DNA of 64,000 nt from NCBI GenBank assembly GCA_018692925.1, contig JABHLH010000004.1, forward strand, positions 26,523-90,522, read 5' to 3'. A program made the translations under genes and the position numbers. This document shows, in pieces, positions 27,901 through 37,933 of the stretch. Numbering within the stretch: the stretch's first letter is position 1; every line of letters starts with the position of its first letter. The notes under the pieces were generated by a model. The model was not told the DNA's origin. It did not search any database and saw only the letters and a program-made list of their open reading frames with translations. The stretch is from an archaeon. GTDB taxonomy: Archaea > Nanobdellota > Nanobdellia > SCGC-AAA011-G17 > GW2011-AR17.

Positions 27901-29663
27901 GTTTTTTAGCAAGATTAACAAAGAAAGAGGAACCAAAGAAAGAACTTGCTAAAAAGGAAGATAAAAAGGAAGATAAAAAGGAAGATAAAAAGGAAGATAA
28001 AAAGGAAGTAAAAAAAGAACTTCCAAAGAAAGAGTTAACTCCTCAGGATAAAAAATCTAAAACTATTAAACATAATTTTGATGTTTTTATTGAAAGACCA
28101 AAATTAAACATTTTCATAAAAATATTTTACATTCTTTCAAAGAACATGCGACTTTTAGTTAGATCTAAATTATCTGCATTAATTTTCTTTTTCGGTCCAT
28201 TACTTTTAGTTTTCTTAGTAGCATTAGCTTTTAACACATCAACTTTATATGATTTAAATGTTGCAACTTATTCTGAATCTTATTCGGAGTTAGCAGATTC
28301 GATTATAGATGATTTAGTAGAATCTCAATATAATGTTTTAAAATTTGATTCGCAAGAAGAATGTATAGATGCAGTTAAATCGGGTTCATTCCAAGTATGT
28401 TTAAAATTCCCAAGCACGATGGTCGTCGATAATAGTGCCAATAATATTATTCAGATCTTTGTAGACAATTCCAGATTAAATATTGCTTATTTAATTTCTA
28501 GTCAAGTTTCTACAAGAGTTTCAGTTGAAGCTTCAGAGTTAAGTGAAGATTTGGTTACAGACATTTTAACAGTATTAGATACAACAAACACTGAAGTTGT
28601 CCAAAGTAAATCCTTACTAGATTCATTGATTTCAGATAATTCCAAATTAAAATCTTCAAGTTCAAGTATATCTTCAGATTTAACAAGTGTTGACATTGCA
28701 TATTCAGTTTATGATTCATCAGTTATTGATGCTTCCATTTCTTCATTACATTCAACTTATAATATAAGTAGTTCATCAACAGCTGCAATAGAATCTGATA
28801 TTAATACTTTAGAGTCATATTACAGTTCAGCAACTTCAACTTTAGATACATTAGCAACTGCAATTTATTCATCAACATCTTCTATATCTAGTGTTTCATC
28901 AGGATTAACAAGTCAATCTTCAGACTTAGATGAATTAAGTACTAATTTAGGTGTAATCAGCGAAGGTATTTCTTCTCTAACAATTACAAATGTTGAGAAC
29001 ATTGTTACTCCAATTACAACTGACATTGAACCTATTAGTTCGAACAACAGTTATTTATTTTACATTATTCCAACTTTATTAGTAATTTTAATTATGTTTG
29101 TAACTTTGTTAATGAGTTCATCAAATATTATCGAAGAAAAAACTTCAAGAGCTTACTTTAGAAATTTCATTACTCCAACAAATTTCCTTTTCTTCATGAT
29201 TGGAGAGTTTATATCCAATTTTATTGTTTTAGTTTTACAATCTTCAATTATTATGCTTATTTTATTTTACTTCTTTAACGAACTTGGTTATCAGTTATTC
29301 CTCTTTGCTGGTGGGGTTTTGATTTTAATTGGTTCATTTTACATATTATTAGGAATGCTTATAGGATACTTATTCAATACAAAGCAGAGTGTAACTTTAG
29401 CTACAGTTTCAGCAGCTTTAATCATGCTTTTCTTTTCAAACACCATTTTACCACTTGAAACTCTATCTTCCTTTACAAGACAAATTGTGATGTTTAATCC
29501 ATTTATTATAGGTGAAGGTCTATTGAAGAAGATATTTTTATTTAATTCTAGCTTTGCAGATATTGCTGTACAATTCTATATATTGGTCGGATTCTGTATA
29601 CTTACCTTGATTCTAGCTATTATAGCTAAATATATCTCTAAAAAGTACATAAATTCTATGTAA
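27897..29663 (+). CDS. ABC-2 type permease with large Ser-rich external domain
   Basis: TM + long Ser-rich domain + 5-6 TM C-terminus; overlaps the ATPase gene by 4 nt. Confidence 0.85.
   Translation: MSFLARLTKKEEPKKELAKKEDKKEDKKEDKKEDKKEVKKELPKKELTPQDKKSKTIKHNFDVFIERPKLNIFIKIFYILSKNMRLLVRSKLSALIFFFGPLLLVFLVALAFNTSTLYDLNVATYSESYSELADSIIDDLVESQYNVLKFDSQEECIDAVKSGSFQVCLKFPSTMVVDNSANNIIQIFVDNSRLNIAYLISSQVSTRVSVEASELSEDLVTDILTVLDTTNTEVVQSKSLLDSLISDNSKLKSSSSSISSDLTSVDIAYSVYDSSVIDASISSLHSTYNISSSSTAAIESDINTLESYYSSATSTLDTLATAIYSSTSSISSVSSGLTSQSSDLDELSTNLGVISEGISSLTITNVENIVTPITTDIEPISSNNSYLFYIIPTLLVILIMFVTLLMSSSNIIEEKTSRAYFRNFITPTNFLFFMIGEFISNFIVLVLQSSIIMLILFYFFNELGYQLFLFAGGVLILIGSFYILLGMLIGYLFNTKQSVTLATVSAALIMLFFSNTILPLETLSSFTRQIVMFNPFIIGEGLLKKIFLFNSSFADIAVQFYILVGFCILTLILAIIAKYISKKYINSM
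27951..28009 (+). repeat. 12-bp in-frame tandem repeat (aaaaaggaagat, 4 full units plus partial)
   Basis: Encodes KKEDKKEDKKEDKKEDKKE near the permease N-terminus. Confidence 0.9.
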
Positions 29664-29744
29664 AAGTTACTACTGGTGTGAAGTGAATAAAACGAAAGAT
29701 TTATAAAGGATTTATTTTTCTGTTTCTTTAGTATTGGAGAAAAA

Positions 29745-30548
29745 ATGATCGTAAATGAAGAATTTTTAAAAAAAATCAGATCCTCATTTGATTTAAATAT
29801 TTATGAAGCAAAAGTATGGACAGCATTGCTATCAAGAGGTGTAGCTACAGCTGGAGAACTTGCTGATATTTCAGGCGTACCAAGAAGCAGAAGTTATGAT
29901 GTTCTTGAAAATTTAGAGAAAAAAAGTTTTATTATAATGAAACTTGGAAAGCCTATCAAATATATTGCAGTAAAACCTGAAGAAATTCTAAAGAGGAGAA
30001 AACAGAAATTAGAGAATGAAGCAAAAGAAAGTATTGTTCAATTAGAAAGCGTTTCAAGCACTCCTACATACAAAGAAATCGAACAGTTATACAAACATGG
30101 TATCGATAGAATTGAACCTGCAGATCTTTCTGGAATCTTAAAAGGAAGAAAAAATGTATATGATCATTTAAAATCTATGTTTTCAAATGCTGAAGATACA
30201 GTTTCTATTATGACTACAGAAAAAGGTTTACTAAGAAAACTTGATGTTCTAAAAAATGTTGTTAAAAAAGCAAAAGCTCGTGGTGTTAAAGTTAGAATTG
30301 TTGCACCTATCAAAGAACTCTCATTCTTATCAAAGGATGTTAAAGATGCTGTTGATGTAAGAGTTTCTGATGAAATAACTAAAGCAAGATTTATTCTTGT
30401 TGATGGAAAAGAATTGCTTTTCATGCTTTCAGATGATCAAGAAGTTCATGAAGCATATGATATGGGTATTTGGGTAAAAACACCTTACTTTACACAAGCT
30501 TTAGATCAGATGTTTGAATTAAATTGGAAAGTTTTGAAGAGGGCTTAG
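29745..30548 (+). CDS. TrmB-family transcriptional regulator
   Basis: N-terminal wHTH (FDLNIYEAKVWTALLSRGVATAGELADISGVPRSRSYDVLENLEKKSF) plus TrmB-like C-terminal domain. Confidence 0.9.
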   Translation: MIVNEEFLKKIRSSFDLNIYEAKVWTALLSRGVATAGELADISGVPRSRSYDVLENLEKKSFIIMKLGKPIKYIAVKPEEILKRRKQKLENEAKESIVQLESVSSTPTYKEIEQLYKHGIDRIEPADLSGILKGRKNVYDHLKSMFSNAEDTVSIMTTEKGLLRKLDVLKNVVKKAKARGVKVRIVAPIKELSFLSKDVKDAVDVRVSDEITKARFILVDGKELLFMLSDDQEVHEAYDMGIWVKTPYFTQALDQMFELNWKVLKRA

Positions 30549-30552
30549 ATAA

Positions 30553-30855
30553 ATGAATTTCCAAAGAGAAGATATAAAATATTTTCTAGTAACTTCATTT
30601 TTAATTGGAGCTTGTTGGTTTAATGAAAATATAAAATCAGATCAAGAAATTGCTCAAGATATTTGTTATGAAGATACTACAAGATTAAATGCTACATATT
30701 CTTTAACTAGATTAGATTCATTAGCAAGAGATTATTGTGAAGGAGAAATAACAGAAGATTGTCAAACTGACTTAACAGAATACGCAAATAGTTTACATGC
30801 AGTAGCACATATTAGGGTTGATGAAGACACAATTACTAAAATTTGTGAAGAATAA
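30553..30855 (+). CDS. Small hypothetical protein
   Basis: 100 aa ORF closely following the TrmB gene. Confidence 0.5.
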   Translation: MNFQREDIKYFLVTSFLIGACWFNENIKSDQEIAQDICYEDTTRLNATYSLTRLDSLARDYCEGEITEDCQTDLTEYANSLHAVAHIRVDEDTITKICEE

Positions 30856-30918
30856 ACTATTTTTTTAATAATTTCTATCCCAAACCTTTAAAAATCTCTA
30901 TAAATTACTCTATTCTTA

Positions 30919-32403
30919 ATGAAAGACCTAATTCGTAGCCTTCATCCATTGGAGAGAAAAGTTATTCCCAATTTAAAAAATAATATAACATTAAAGGAAT
31001 TAGCTGAATCTTCAAACTTACAAGAAGTTGAAGCTATGAGAGCATTACAATGGTTAGAAAATAAAAAGGTCCTAAGTTCTAAACAAAATATCACTGAAGA
31101 GATTTCTTTATCTGATTTAGGTACTAAATATCTAAAAAAAGGATTACCTGAGAGAAGATTATTAGAACAGATTAAGGATAAACCTTTACAAATTAGAGAA
31201 ATCAAATTAGACAAGGGTGAAATTAACATTGCTCTTGGAGAATTAAAGAAAAAGGCAGCGATTCAATTAGGAAAAGAAATTTCAATTACTGATCAAGGTA
31301 AAAAAATATTAGATAAAGAATCTTTAGAAGAAAAATTCTTAAAATCTTTACCTAAAATTCTTAAAGATCTTTCTGATGAAGAAAAACATGCTTATGAAGC
31401 TTTAAAGAAAAGAAGAGATTTAATTATTACAAAATCACTAAAAGAAAGAAAAATCAAACTTACAGATCTAGGAAAAGATTTATGCAAAGAAAAAATAGAT
31501 CTAGATTTAATTGAATCTTTAACTCCACAAATTCTAAAAGATAACATTTGGAAGAGCAAAGATTTCCGATCATACGATGTAAAAATTAATGTTCCTCAAA
31601 TTTATGGTGGGCGAAGACAACCTTACATGGAGTCTTTAACAAAAATGAAACATAAATTAGTACAACTTGGTTTCGAAGAGATGGTTGGTCCATTGATTGA
31701 GACTGAATTTTTCAACTTTGATGTTTTATTCCAACCTCAAAATCATCCAGCAAGAACTATGACTGACACTTATCATTTAAAGAAACCTGTTCATGGTAAA
31801 TTACCTGATGAACTTGTTGTAAACAGAGTAAAACTTGCACATGAAGAAGGTGGACAAACTCTTTCTAAAGGTTGGGGTTACAAATGGTCTCCAGAGATTG
31901 CTATGCAGTTAATGCCTCGAGCACACACAACAGCTTTATCAGCTAGAACAATGGCAAAGGGTGTAAAGGTTCCTTGTAGATATTTCGCAATTGGTAGATG
32001 CTATAGGCCTGATGTTTTAGATGCAACTCACTTAATTGAATTTAATCAAATGGAAGGTTTTGTTGCTGACGAATCCATTTCTTTTAAAACATTATTAGGA
32101 ATATTAAAACAATTCGCAATTGAAGTTGCTGGTGCTGAAGAAGTAAGATTCTATCCAGATTATTATCCATTCACAGAACCTTCAGTTCAAATCTCAGCAA
32201 AGCATCCAACTTTAGGTTGGGTAGAGCTTGGTGGTGCAGGAATTTTCAGACCTGAAGTTACAAATCCCTTAAACATTGATGTACCTGTAATGGCTTGGGG
32301 TTTTGGAATTGACAGATTAATTATGTTCAAATTAGGAATAAAAGACATTAGATATTTATTTAGTCAAGATTTAAAATGGTTAAGACAACCGAGGATGGTT
32401 TAA
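30919..32403 (+). CDS. pheS: Phenylalanyl-tRNA synthetase alpha subunit
   Basis: Class II motifs; FNFDVLFQPQNHPARTMTDT, IEFNQMEGF, GFGIDRLIM. Confidence 0.95.
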   Translation: MKDLIRSLHPLERKVIPNLKNNITLKELAESSNLQEVEAMRALQWLENKKVLSSKQNITEEISLSDLGTKYLKKGLPERRLLEQIKDKPLQIREIKLDKGEINIALGELKKKAAIQLGKEISITDQGKKILDKESLEEKFLKSLPKILKDLSDEEKHAYEALKKRRDLIITKSLKERKIKLTDLGKDLCKEKIDLDLIESLTPQILKDNIWKSKDFRSYDVKINVPQIYGGRRQPYMESLTKMKHKLVQLGFEEMVGPLIETEFFNFDVLFQPQNHPARTMTDTYHLKKPVHGKLPDELVVNRVKLAHEEGGQTLSKGWGYKWSPEIAMQLMPRAHTTALSARTMAKGVKVPCRYFAIGRCYRPDVLDATHLIEFNQMEGFVADESISFKTLLGILKQFAIEVAGAEEVRFYPDYYPFTEPSVQISAKHPTLGWVELGGAGIFRPEVTNPLNIDVPVMAWGFGIDRLIMFKLGIKDIRYLFSQDLKWLRQPRMV

Positions 32404-32404
32404 G

Positions 32405-34075
32405 ATGCCCACAATAAATGTATCAATAAAGGACTTGAATATGCTTTCAGCTAAAGAATTCACTTATGAAGAACTTGAGAGCGAAGCAATTCTTTTAGTT
32501 AAAGGTGAGATTGAAGGTGTAGATGGTGATGATATAATTGTAGATGTAAAGGATTCAAATCGTCCTGACTTATGGTCTACTGAAGGTATTGCAAGAGTTT
32601 TAAAATCTCATTATACGGATGAAAAAGGAATCAAAGAATACAAAGTTGAAGAATCTGATATTTATTTACATGTTGACAGGACTGTTGACGATGTTCGTCC
32701 ATTTATTGTTGCTGCTGTAATTGAAGATGTAGAAATTACTGAAGATTTACTAATCCAATTAATTCAAATTCAAGAAAAAGTTTGTTTATCTTTTGGTAGA
32801 AAAAGAAAAAGAGTTGCTTTAGGTATTTATGATTTTGATAAAATTAAATCTCCTTTAACTTACAAGGCTGTAAAACCTGAGTCAGTAAAATTTATTCCTT
32901 TGGAATATAAAGTTGAAATGACTTTAAAGGAAATATTAGAAACTCATCCTAAGGGAATTGAATACAAAGATTTACTAAAAGATTTTGACAAATATCCTAT
33001 TGTTGTCGACTCAAAAAATAATATTTTGTCTATGCCTCCAATTATTAATTCGCAATACTCTGGAAAGGTTTCAGAAAAAACCAAAAATTTATTCCTTGAA
33101 GTAACTGGAACAGATTTAGAAGATACAAAAGTTGCTCTAAACATTTTAGTTGCTGCAATTGCTGATAGATCTGGAAAAATAAAATCTGTAACTTTAGATT
33201 ATGGTGAAGAAAAACTTGTAACTCCTGATTTCACTCCCAAAAAAATGAAAGTTAAATTTGATGACATTGAAAATATTACTGGGATTAAATTAACTTTAAA
33301 AGAAATGAAAGATCTTTTAGAGGGTTTTTGTTACAATGTAAAGAGAGCAAAAGATAGTCTTGAAGTTGAATATCCTTCATACAGACAAGATATTTTACAT
33401 CCTATCGACGTTATTGAAGACATTTTAATTTCATATGGTTACAATAAAATTGAACCTCACTTACCAGAAATTGCAACTGTTGGTGACTTAGATCCATTAG
33501 AAGTTTTCTGTGAAGATGTAAGAAATTTATTACCTGGTTTTGGTGCTCAAGAAATTTTAAACTTTACAATGACTAACATAGAACATCAATTTACAAAAAT
33601 GAATTTAGAAGAAAGAGATGTAATTGAAATTGCAAATCCTGTTTCAAGTAAATGGTCTTGTATAAGGTCTTGGATAATTCCTTCTCTTATGGAATTTTTC
33701 GAAACTAATGTTTCTCAAGAATATCCTCAACAAATTTATGAACTTGGTGATGTACTTATTTTAGACGAATCTGCAGAGACAGGTTGTCACACTGTAAAAA
33801 GATTAGCTTGGGCTTTAGCTGACAAAGAATCTAATTTTACAAAGGCAAAACAAGTATTTGATTTTGTAATGAAATCTATAGGTTTAGAGTATGAAATTAT
33901 TGAAGAAGATCATCCTTCCTTTATTCGTGGTAGGTGTGCAAGAGTAAAAGTTGGAGATAGGAAAGTTGCTTACATTGGAGAGATACATCCTCAAGTTTTA
34001 GAGAACTTTAATTTAGGCTTTCCTGTTTGTGCTTTCGAATTAAACATTTCAGAAATATTTAAATTAAAAAAATAG
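32405..34075 (+). CDS. pheT: Phenylalanyl-tRNA synthetase beta subunit (archaeal type)
   Basis: Follows pheS; VKDSNRPDLWSTEGIARVL, PSYRQDILHPIDVIEDI. Confidence 0.95.
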   Translation: MPTINVSIKDLNMLSAKEFTYEELESEAILLVKGEIEGVDGDDIIVDVKDSNRPDLWSTEGIARVLKSHYTDEKGIKEYKVEESDIYLHVDRTVDDVRPFIVAAVIEDVEITEDLLIQLIQIQEKVCLSFGRKRKRVALGIYDFDKIKSPLTYKAVKPESVKFIPLEYKVEMTLKEILETHPKGIEYKDLLKDFDKYPIVVDSKNNILSMPPIINSQYSGKVSEKTKNLFLEVTGTDLEDTKVALNILVAAIADRSGKIKSVTLDYGEEKLVTPDFTPKKMKVKFDDIENITGIKLTLKEMKDLLEGFCYNVKRAKDSLEVEYPSYRQDILHPIDVIEDILISYGYNKIEPHLPEIATVGDLDPLEVFCEDVRNLLPGFGAQEILNFTMTNIEHQFTKMNLEERDVIEIANPVSSKWSCIRSWIIPSLMEFFETNVSQEYPQQIYELGDVLILDESAETGCHTVKRLAWALADKESNFTKAKQVFDFVMKSIGLEYEIIEEDHPSFIRGRCARVKVGDRKVAYIGEIHPQVLENFNLGFPVCAFELNISEIFKLKK

Positions 34076-34112
34076 AGAAAATTTTAAATAGTAAATTGGT
34101 CTACAAATAATT

Positions 34113-34376
34113 ATGTCTAAGGAAAAATTATGGTGGATGGATATAAAAGATAAAATTAAAATTTCTAAGAAAAGATTTTGTATGCCTCATTATTGGCCTC
34201 ATAAGTTACCTTTTGGAAAAAAAGTATGTAATGAAGCATGTCATATTCATAAGAATCCTATAAGGATGTTACATCATAATTTTTATTGTAAAGTTTTAAA
34301 TTGTCCAAATTATAAATTTATGCGGACCAAAGATAAAAAAATGATTAAGAGAACTTGGCGTAATATATTTTTTTAA
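34113..34376 (+). CDS. Small Cys/His-containing basic protein
   Basis: 87 aa; CMPHYWP...CNEACHIH...HHNFYCKVLNC. Confidence 0.5.
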   Translation: MSKEKLWWMDIKDKIKISKKRFCMPHYWPHKLPFGKKVCNEACHIHKNPIRMLHHNFYCKVLNCPNYKFMRTKDKKMIKRTWRNIFF

Positions 34377-35377
34377 ATTAATTTATAATCAGTATAAAAT
34401 TTTATGGCCTTATTAATTGATTCTTCAAATGTTTGTTTAGGTTTCCATCCTAATTCCATTCTTGCTTTATTAGAATCAAAATATCTATATTTGAAAGTAA
34501 AATTGATTGAATGTGGTGATAAAAGTGGTTTTTTATTTAATGGGAGCAAAGCATATTCCATTAGGCTTAAAGATAATTTTGTTGGTTCAAGGATCCAATT
34601 AGGTGTGATTAGTTTAGGTTTTTTAACATTTAGGGATTTAGCTATAGTACTAAACATTTCTTTGTAAGTAATAGACTCATTTGCAAAAATATAGTTCTCT
34701 CCACTCCTACCTTTTTTCATAACAAGTATGTGAGCATCAATAACATCATCAACTGATAAAACTGAATTTCCTCCAGGGGGGATAAGTTTTAATTTTCCTT
34801 CTTTTATTTTTTTCACAACATTTCCAATGTGCATACAAAGATCTCCTTGTCCATAAATTGTTGTTGGAGATACAATTGAAACATTAAGATTTTGTTTTGC
34901 ATATTTTTCACATTCTTTTATCACTAAATGTTTTGAATACATATACATAACTTTTTTATATTTTTTATAATCAAATTGTGAATCTTCATTTAAAGGTAAT
35001 TTATTTTTTGGAATACCAATACCTGCTGTTGAAGCTGTAACTACAACTTTCTTAACTTTTAGTGTTTTTGCAACTTCAAGAATATTTTTTGTACCTAAAT
35101 AATTAACTTTGTATATTAAATCTTCATCTAATTTATTGTAAGAAACAATACCTGCAATTTGATAAACATAATCACAACCTTCCATTGCTTTGTAAACATC
35201 TTTTATATTAGTAATATCTCCTGTAATTACTTCTAGTTTTAAACCATCTAAAAAAGGGTGCCAAGTTCCTTTAAGGATAAATATTCTAACATCATTACCT
35301 TCTTCAACTAATTTCTTAGTCAGATTTGCACCAACACAACCTGACGCTCCAGTAATTAAAATTTTAGATTTTTCCAT
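34373..35377 (-). CDS. NAD-dependent epimerase/dehydratase (extended SDR)
   Basis: ITGASGCVGANL, YSKHLVIKE catalytic motif. Confidence 0.85.
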   Translation of the reverse strand: MEKSKILITGASGCVGANLTKKLVEEGNDVRIFILKGTWHPFLDGLKLEVITGDITNIKDVYKAMEGCDYVYQIAGIVSYNKLDEDLIYKVNYLGTKNILEVAKTLKVKKVVVTASTAGIGIPKNKLPLNEDSQFDYKKYKKVMYMYSKHLVIKECEKYAKQNLNVSIVSPTTIYGQGDLCMHIGNVVKKIKEGKLKLIPPGGNSVLSVDDVIDAHILVMKKGRSGENYIFANESITYKEMFSTIAKSLNVKKPKLITPNWILEPTKLSLSLMEYALLPLNKKPLLSPHSINFTFKYRYFDSNKARMELGWKPKQTFEESINKAIKFYTDYKLI

Positions 35378-35756
35378 CTTGTTCTCCTTTAAATATTATA
35401 TAAAAAATGATTATTAAAACTAAAGCTAAACCTATTGCTCCACCAAGTGAAAGAAAAGATAAATAATCTAAATGTTCACCTGCAGTAAATATAATGAAAA
35501 CGACTTCATCAATAATCATACCTGCTCCAATAGCAAAAGTAAATAAATCTATTTTATTTAATACTTTATTCTTAGAAAAAAATCTTGAAAAACCTGATAA
35601 TAATACTAAAAAGATACCTATAAACATATGGTGTATTTCATATCCTAAGATATAAATCGATTTTTCTTGAATTATTAAAACCCAAAATCTTAGTAATAAT
35701 ATAGTAATTATAAATATGGCAATGAATAATAAAAGTTCTTTTTTCTTTTTTTTCAT
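35364..35756 (-). CDS. Small polytopic membrane protein
   Basis: 130 aa, four hydrophobic segments; start/stop overlap with SDR gene. Confidence 0.6.
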   Translation of the reverse strand: MKKKKKELLLFIAIFIITILLLRFWVLIIQEKSIYILGYEIHHMFIGIFLVLLSGFSRFFSKNKVLNKIDLFTFAIGAGMIIDEVVFIIFTAGEHLDYLSFLSLGGAIGLALVLIIIFYIIFKGEQDGKI

Positions 35757-35770
35757 TAATACATAGAAAT

Positions 35771-36757
35771 TTATTTCTTATTAAAAAGTTTACCTTTTTG
35801 AATCAATATCTCCTTAGTATCTTTTATTGTGTCTTTTAGAGTATATTTTGGTTTAAAACCTAAATTAATTATCTTTTGCGAACTATATGTTCTATTTTGA
35901 AAAGCCATAAATATATTTTCATATGTAATTGCTGGGTTTTTATTTAGTCTTTCAACTATTTTTATTATTATTAATAAAAAAGGTAATAAGAATTTAGGGA
36001 GATCATATTTTGGAGCTTTTACATTAAAAACTTCTGCAATTCTAGCATTGTATTCTTTAAAAGTATAGTTCTCTGAATTAATAATAAATTTCTCATTAAT
36101 AATTTCTTTTTCCATTAAAAAAATTAATCCATCTGCTAAGTCTCTAACATCTATGAAAGATCCTTTTCCTGGAGTATTAAATAATAATTTTTTATCTTTT
36201 ATTAATCCAAAGAGCTTTGTACTATTCTCTTTCTCTCCTGGTCCAAGAATTAATGGAGGGTATATAATAATTGTATTACAAGAACTTTCTAAGAGTTCTT
36301 TTTCTGGAAGTTTTTTGGAATAAGAATATACACAGTTTTTGTATGGTGTCCAATTAAAATTTTGCTTTTCATCTATAATCTGTTTCCCAAATCCTAAAGC
36401 TGCAGTTGAACTAATATGTATTAATTTTTTAATTTGGTGTTTTTCACATTCTTTAAGAACATTAATTGTACCTTCATAATTAATTTTATTTAACTGTTGT
36501 TTATCTCTTTTTTTAAAAGAAATAAAACCTGCAAGATTAAATACATAATCAATATCCTTGAATAATTTTGACATTAATTCTGGGTGTAGGATATCAATTC
36601 CATAATATACTTTAACATTTTCTAAAGATTCAATATCAATATAAGGATTTTTTTTCTTTTTTCTTGAAAAACAAATAACTTCTATATTTTTGTCATTTAG
36701 TTTTTTAATTAAGTGTTGCCCTAAAAATCCTGTTCCGCCTGTAACTAAAACCTTCAT
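35771..36757 (-). CDS. NAD-dependent epimerase/dehydratase (extended SDR)
   Basis: VTGGTGFLGQHL, YSYSKKLPEKE. Confidence 0.85.
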   Translation of the reverse strand: MKVLVTGGTGFLGQHLIKKLNDKNIEVICFSRKKKKNPYIDIESLENVKVYYGIDILHPELMSKLFKDIDYVFNLAGFISFKKRDKQQLNKINYEGTINVLKECEKHQIKKLIHISSTAALGFGKQIIDEKQNFNWTPYKNCVYSYSKKLPEKELLESSCNTIIIYPPLILGPGEKENSTKLFGLIKDKKLLFNTPGKGSFIDVRDLADGLIFLMEKEIINEKFIINSENYTFKEYNARIAEVFNVKAPKYDLPKFLLPFLLIIIKIVERLNKNPAITYENIFMAFQNRTYSSQKIINLGFKPKYTLKDTIKDTKEILIQKGKLFNKK

Positions 36758-36871
36758 TTTTTATAAATTATTGAAAATTCTCTCTTTTATTAAACCTTGT
36801 TATTTCATTAAAATGATTTTGATTTTAGATAATTAGCAACCAAAACATATAAAAACACTACATTTCTCAAA

Positions 36872-37126
36872 ATGCTTATGGAATATGACTTAGAATTAGA
36901 CAGAGTTGTTGAAGAAATTAAAAAGAACAATGCAAAAACTGTTTTACTTCAATTAGGTGACGGTCTAAAGCCAAGAGCAACAGAAATCACTAAATTATTA
37001 GAGAAAGAAACTTCTGCTCAAATATTCATCTGGTCAGATTCTTGTTATGGTGCTTGTGATCTTCCAAATGTAAATGTAGATTTAATTATTCAATTTGGTC
37101 ATAATGAAATGATGCCAAGTTTTTAG
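36872..37126 (+). pseudogene. dph2: Truncated diphthamide synthase (Dph2) N-terminal fragment
   Basis: 84 aa: KTVLLQLGDGLKPRATEITKLL...SCYGACDLPNVNVDLIIQFGHNEM matches only the Dph2 N-terminal domain, then stop. Confidence 0.7.
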
Positions 37127-37902
37127 AACCAACTACTAAACCAATCTATAACATTTTCTATAATATTCTTTTCTTCAATATCTTCATAACTCTCTTCACT
37201 GCTCTCATCATCATCGCTTGCACCAGGATCATCTCCAAACTCTCCAGAAGCATCACTACATTCGATATCAACTATACATTCATATCCTTCTCCAGAATCT
37301 CCCATTACAAGTGACCCATAACAATGTTCACATGTTTCACATTCACTCTCTTTTTGACTAATTTCTTCATCATTCAAACAAGGTCCAGCATACAAATATA
37401 CACATTCATTAGAACACTGTTGGCAAATATCATTTCCTGTTTCACCCTCTGCACTAGCACCACAAATTAAGCTTGGATCATATCGTGCAACACATTCCAT
37501 AATACAAATTTCTTCTTCACTCATATCTTCTAATAAAGGCTCATCATCTCTAAGTCCACATTCAAGATCACATGTATCATAATAAGAATCTTGACAATCC
37601 CAATCGAATTCTCCACAATCTCTTAGTATACATTCTTGTACACATTGCTCATCTTCAGTTTGTTCTGGCATAACAGCATTACATTCTGTCATACATCCAT
37701 CAGTATAAGGTTCTGCACATACAACATCTCCTATAGTACAATATTGTCCAATACAATTTTCCATACATTCAATTTCTTCATCAGGAACACCCACTCCAAC
37801 ACTTCCATCAATAAATTCTTCTTCAACAACTTGTCCTGTCATTGTACAACTAGTGATAAATAATAAAATTATTAATAATAAAATAGAAACATCTCTTTTC
37901 AT
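37123..37902 (-). CDS. Cys-rich secreted lipoprotein-like protein
   Basis: N-terminal hydrophobic segment with lipobox-like FITSC; repeated C...C...C motifs; acidic. Confidence 0.6.
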   Translation of the reverse strand: MKRDVSILLLIILLFITSCTMTGQVVEEEFIDGSVGVGVPDEEIECMENCIGQYCTIGDVVCAEPYTDGCMTECNAVMPEQTEDEQCVQECILRDCGEFDWDCQDSYYDTCDLECGLRDDEPLLEDMSEEEICIMECVARYDPSLICGASAEGETGNDICQQCSNECVYLYAGPCLNDEEISQKESECETCEHCYGSLVMGDSGEGYECIVDIECSDASGEFGDDPGASDDDESSEESYEDIEEKNIIENVIDWFSSWF

Positions 37903-37933
37903 ATCATATTAGGTGTCATTGTTCTTAATAAAT

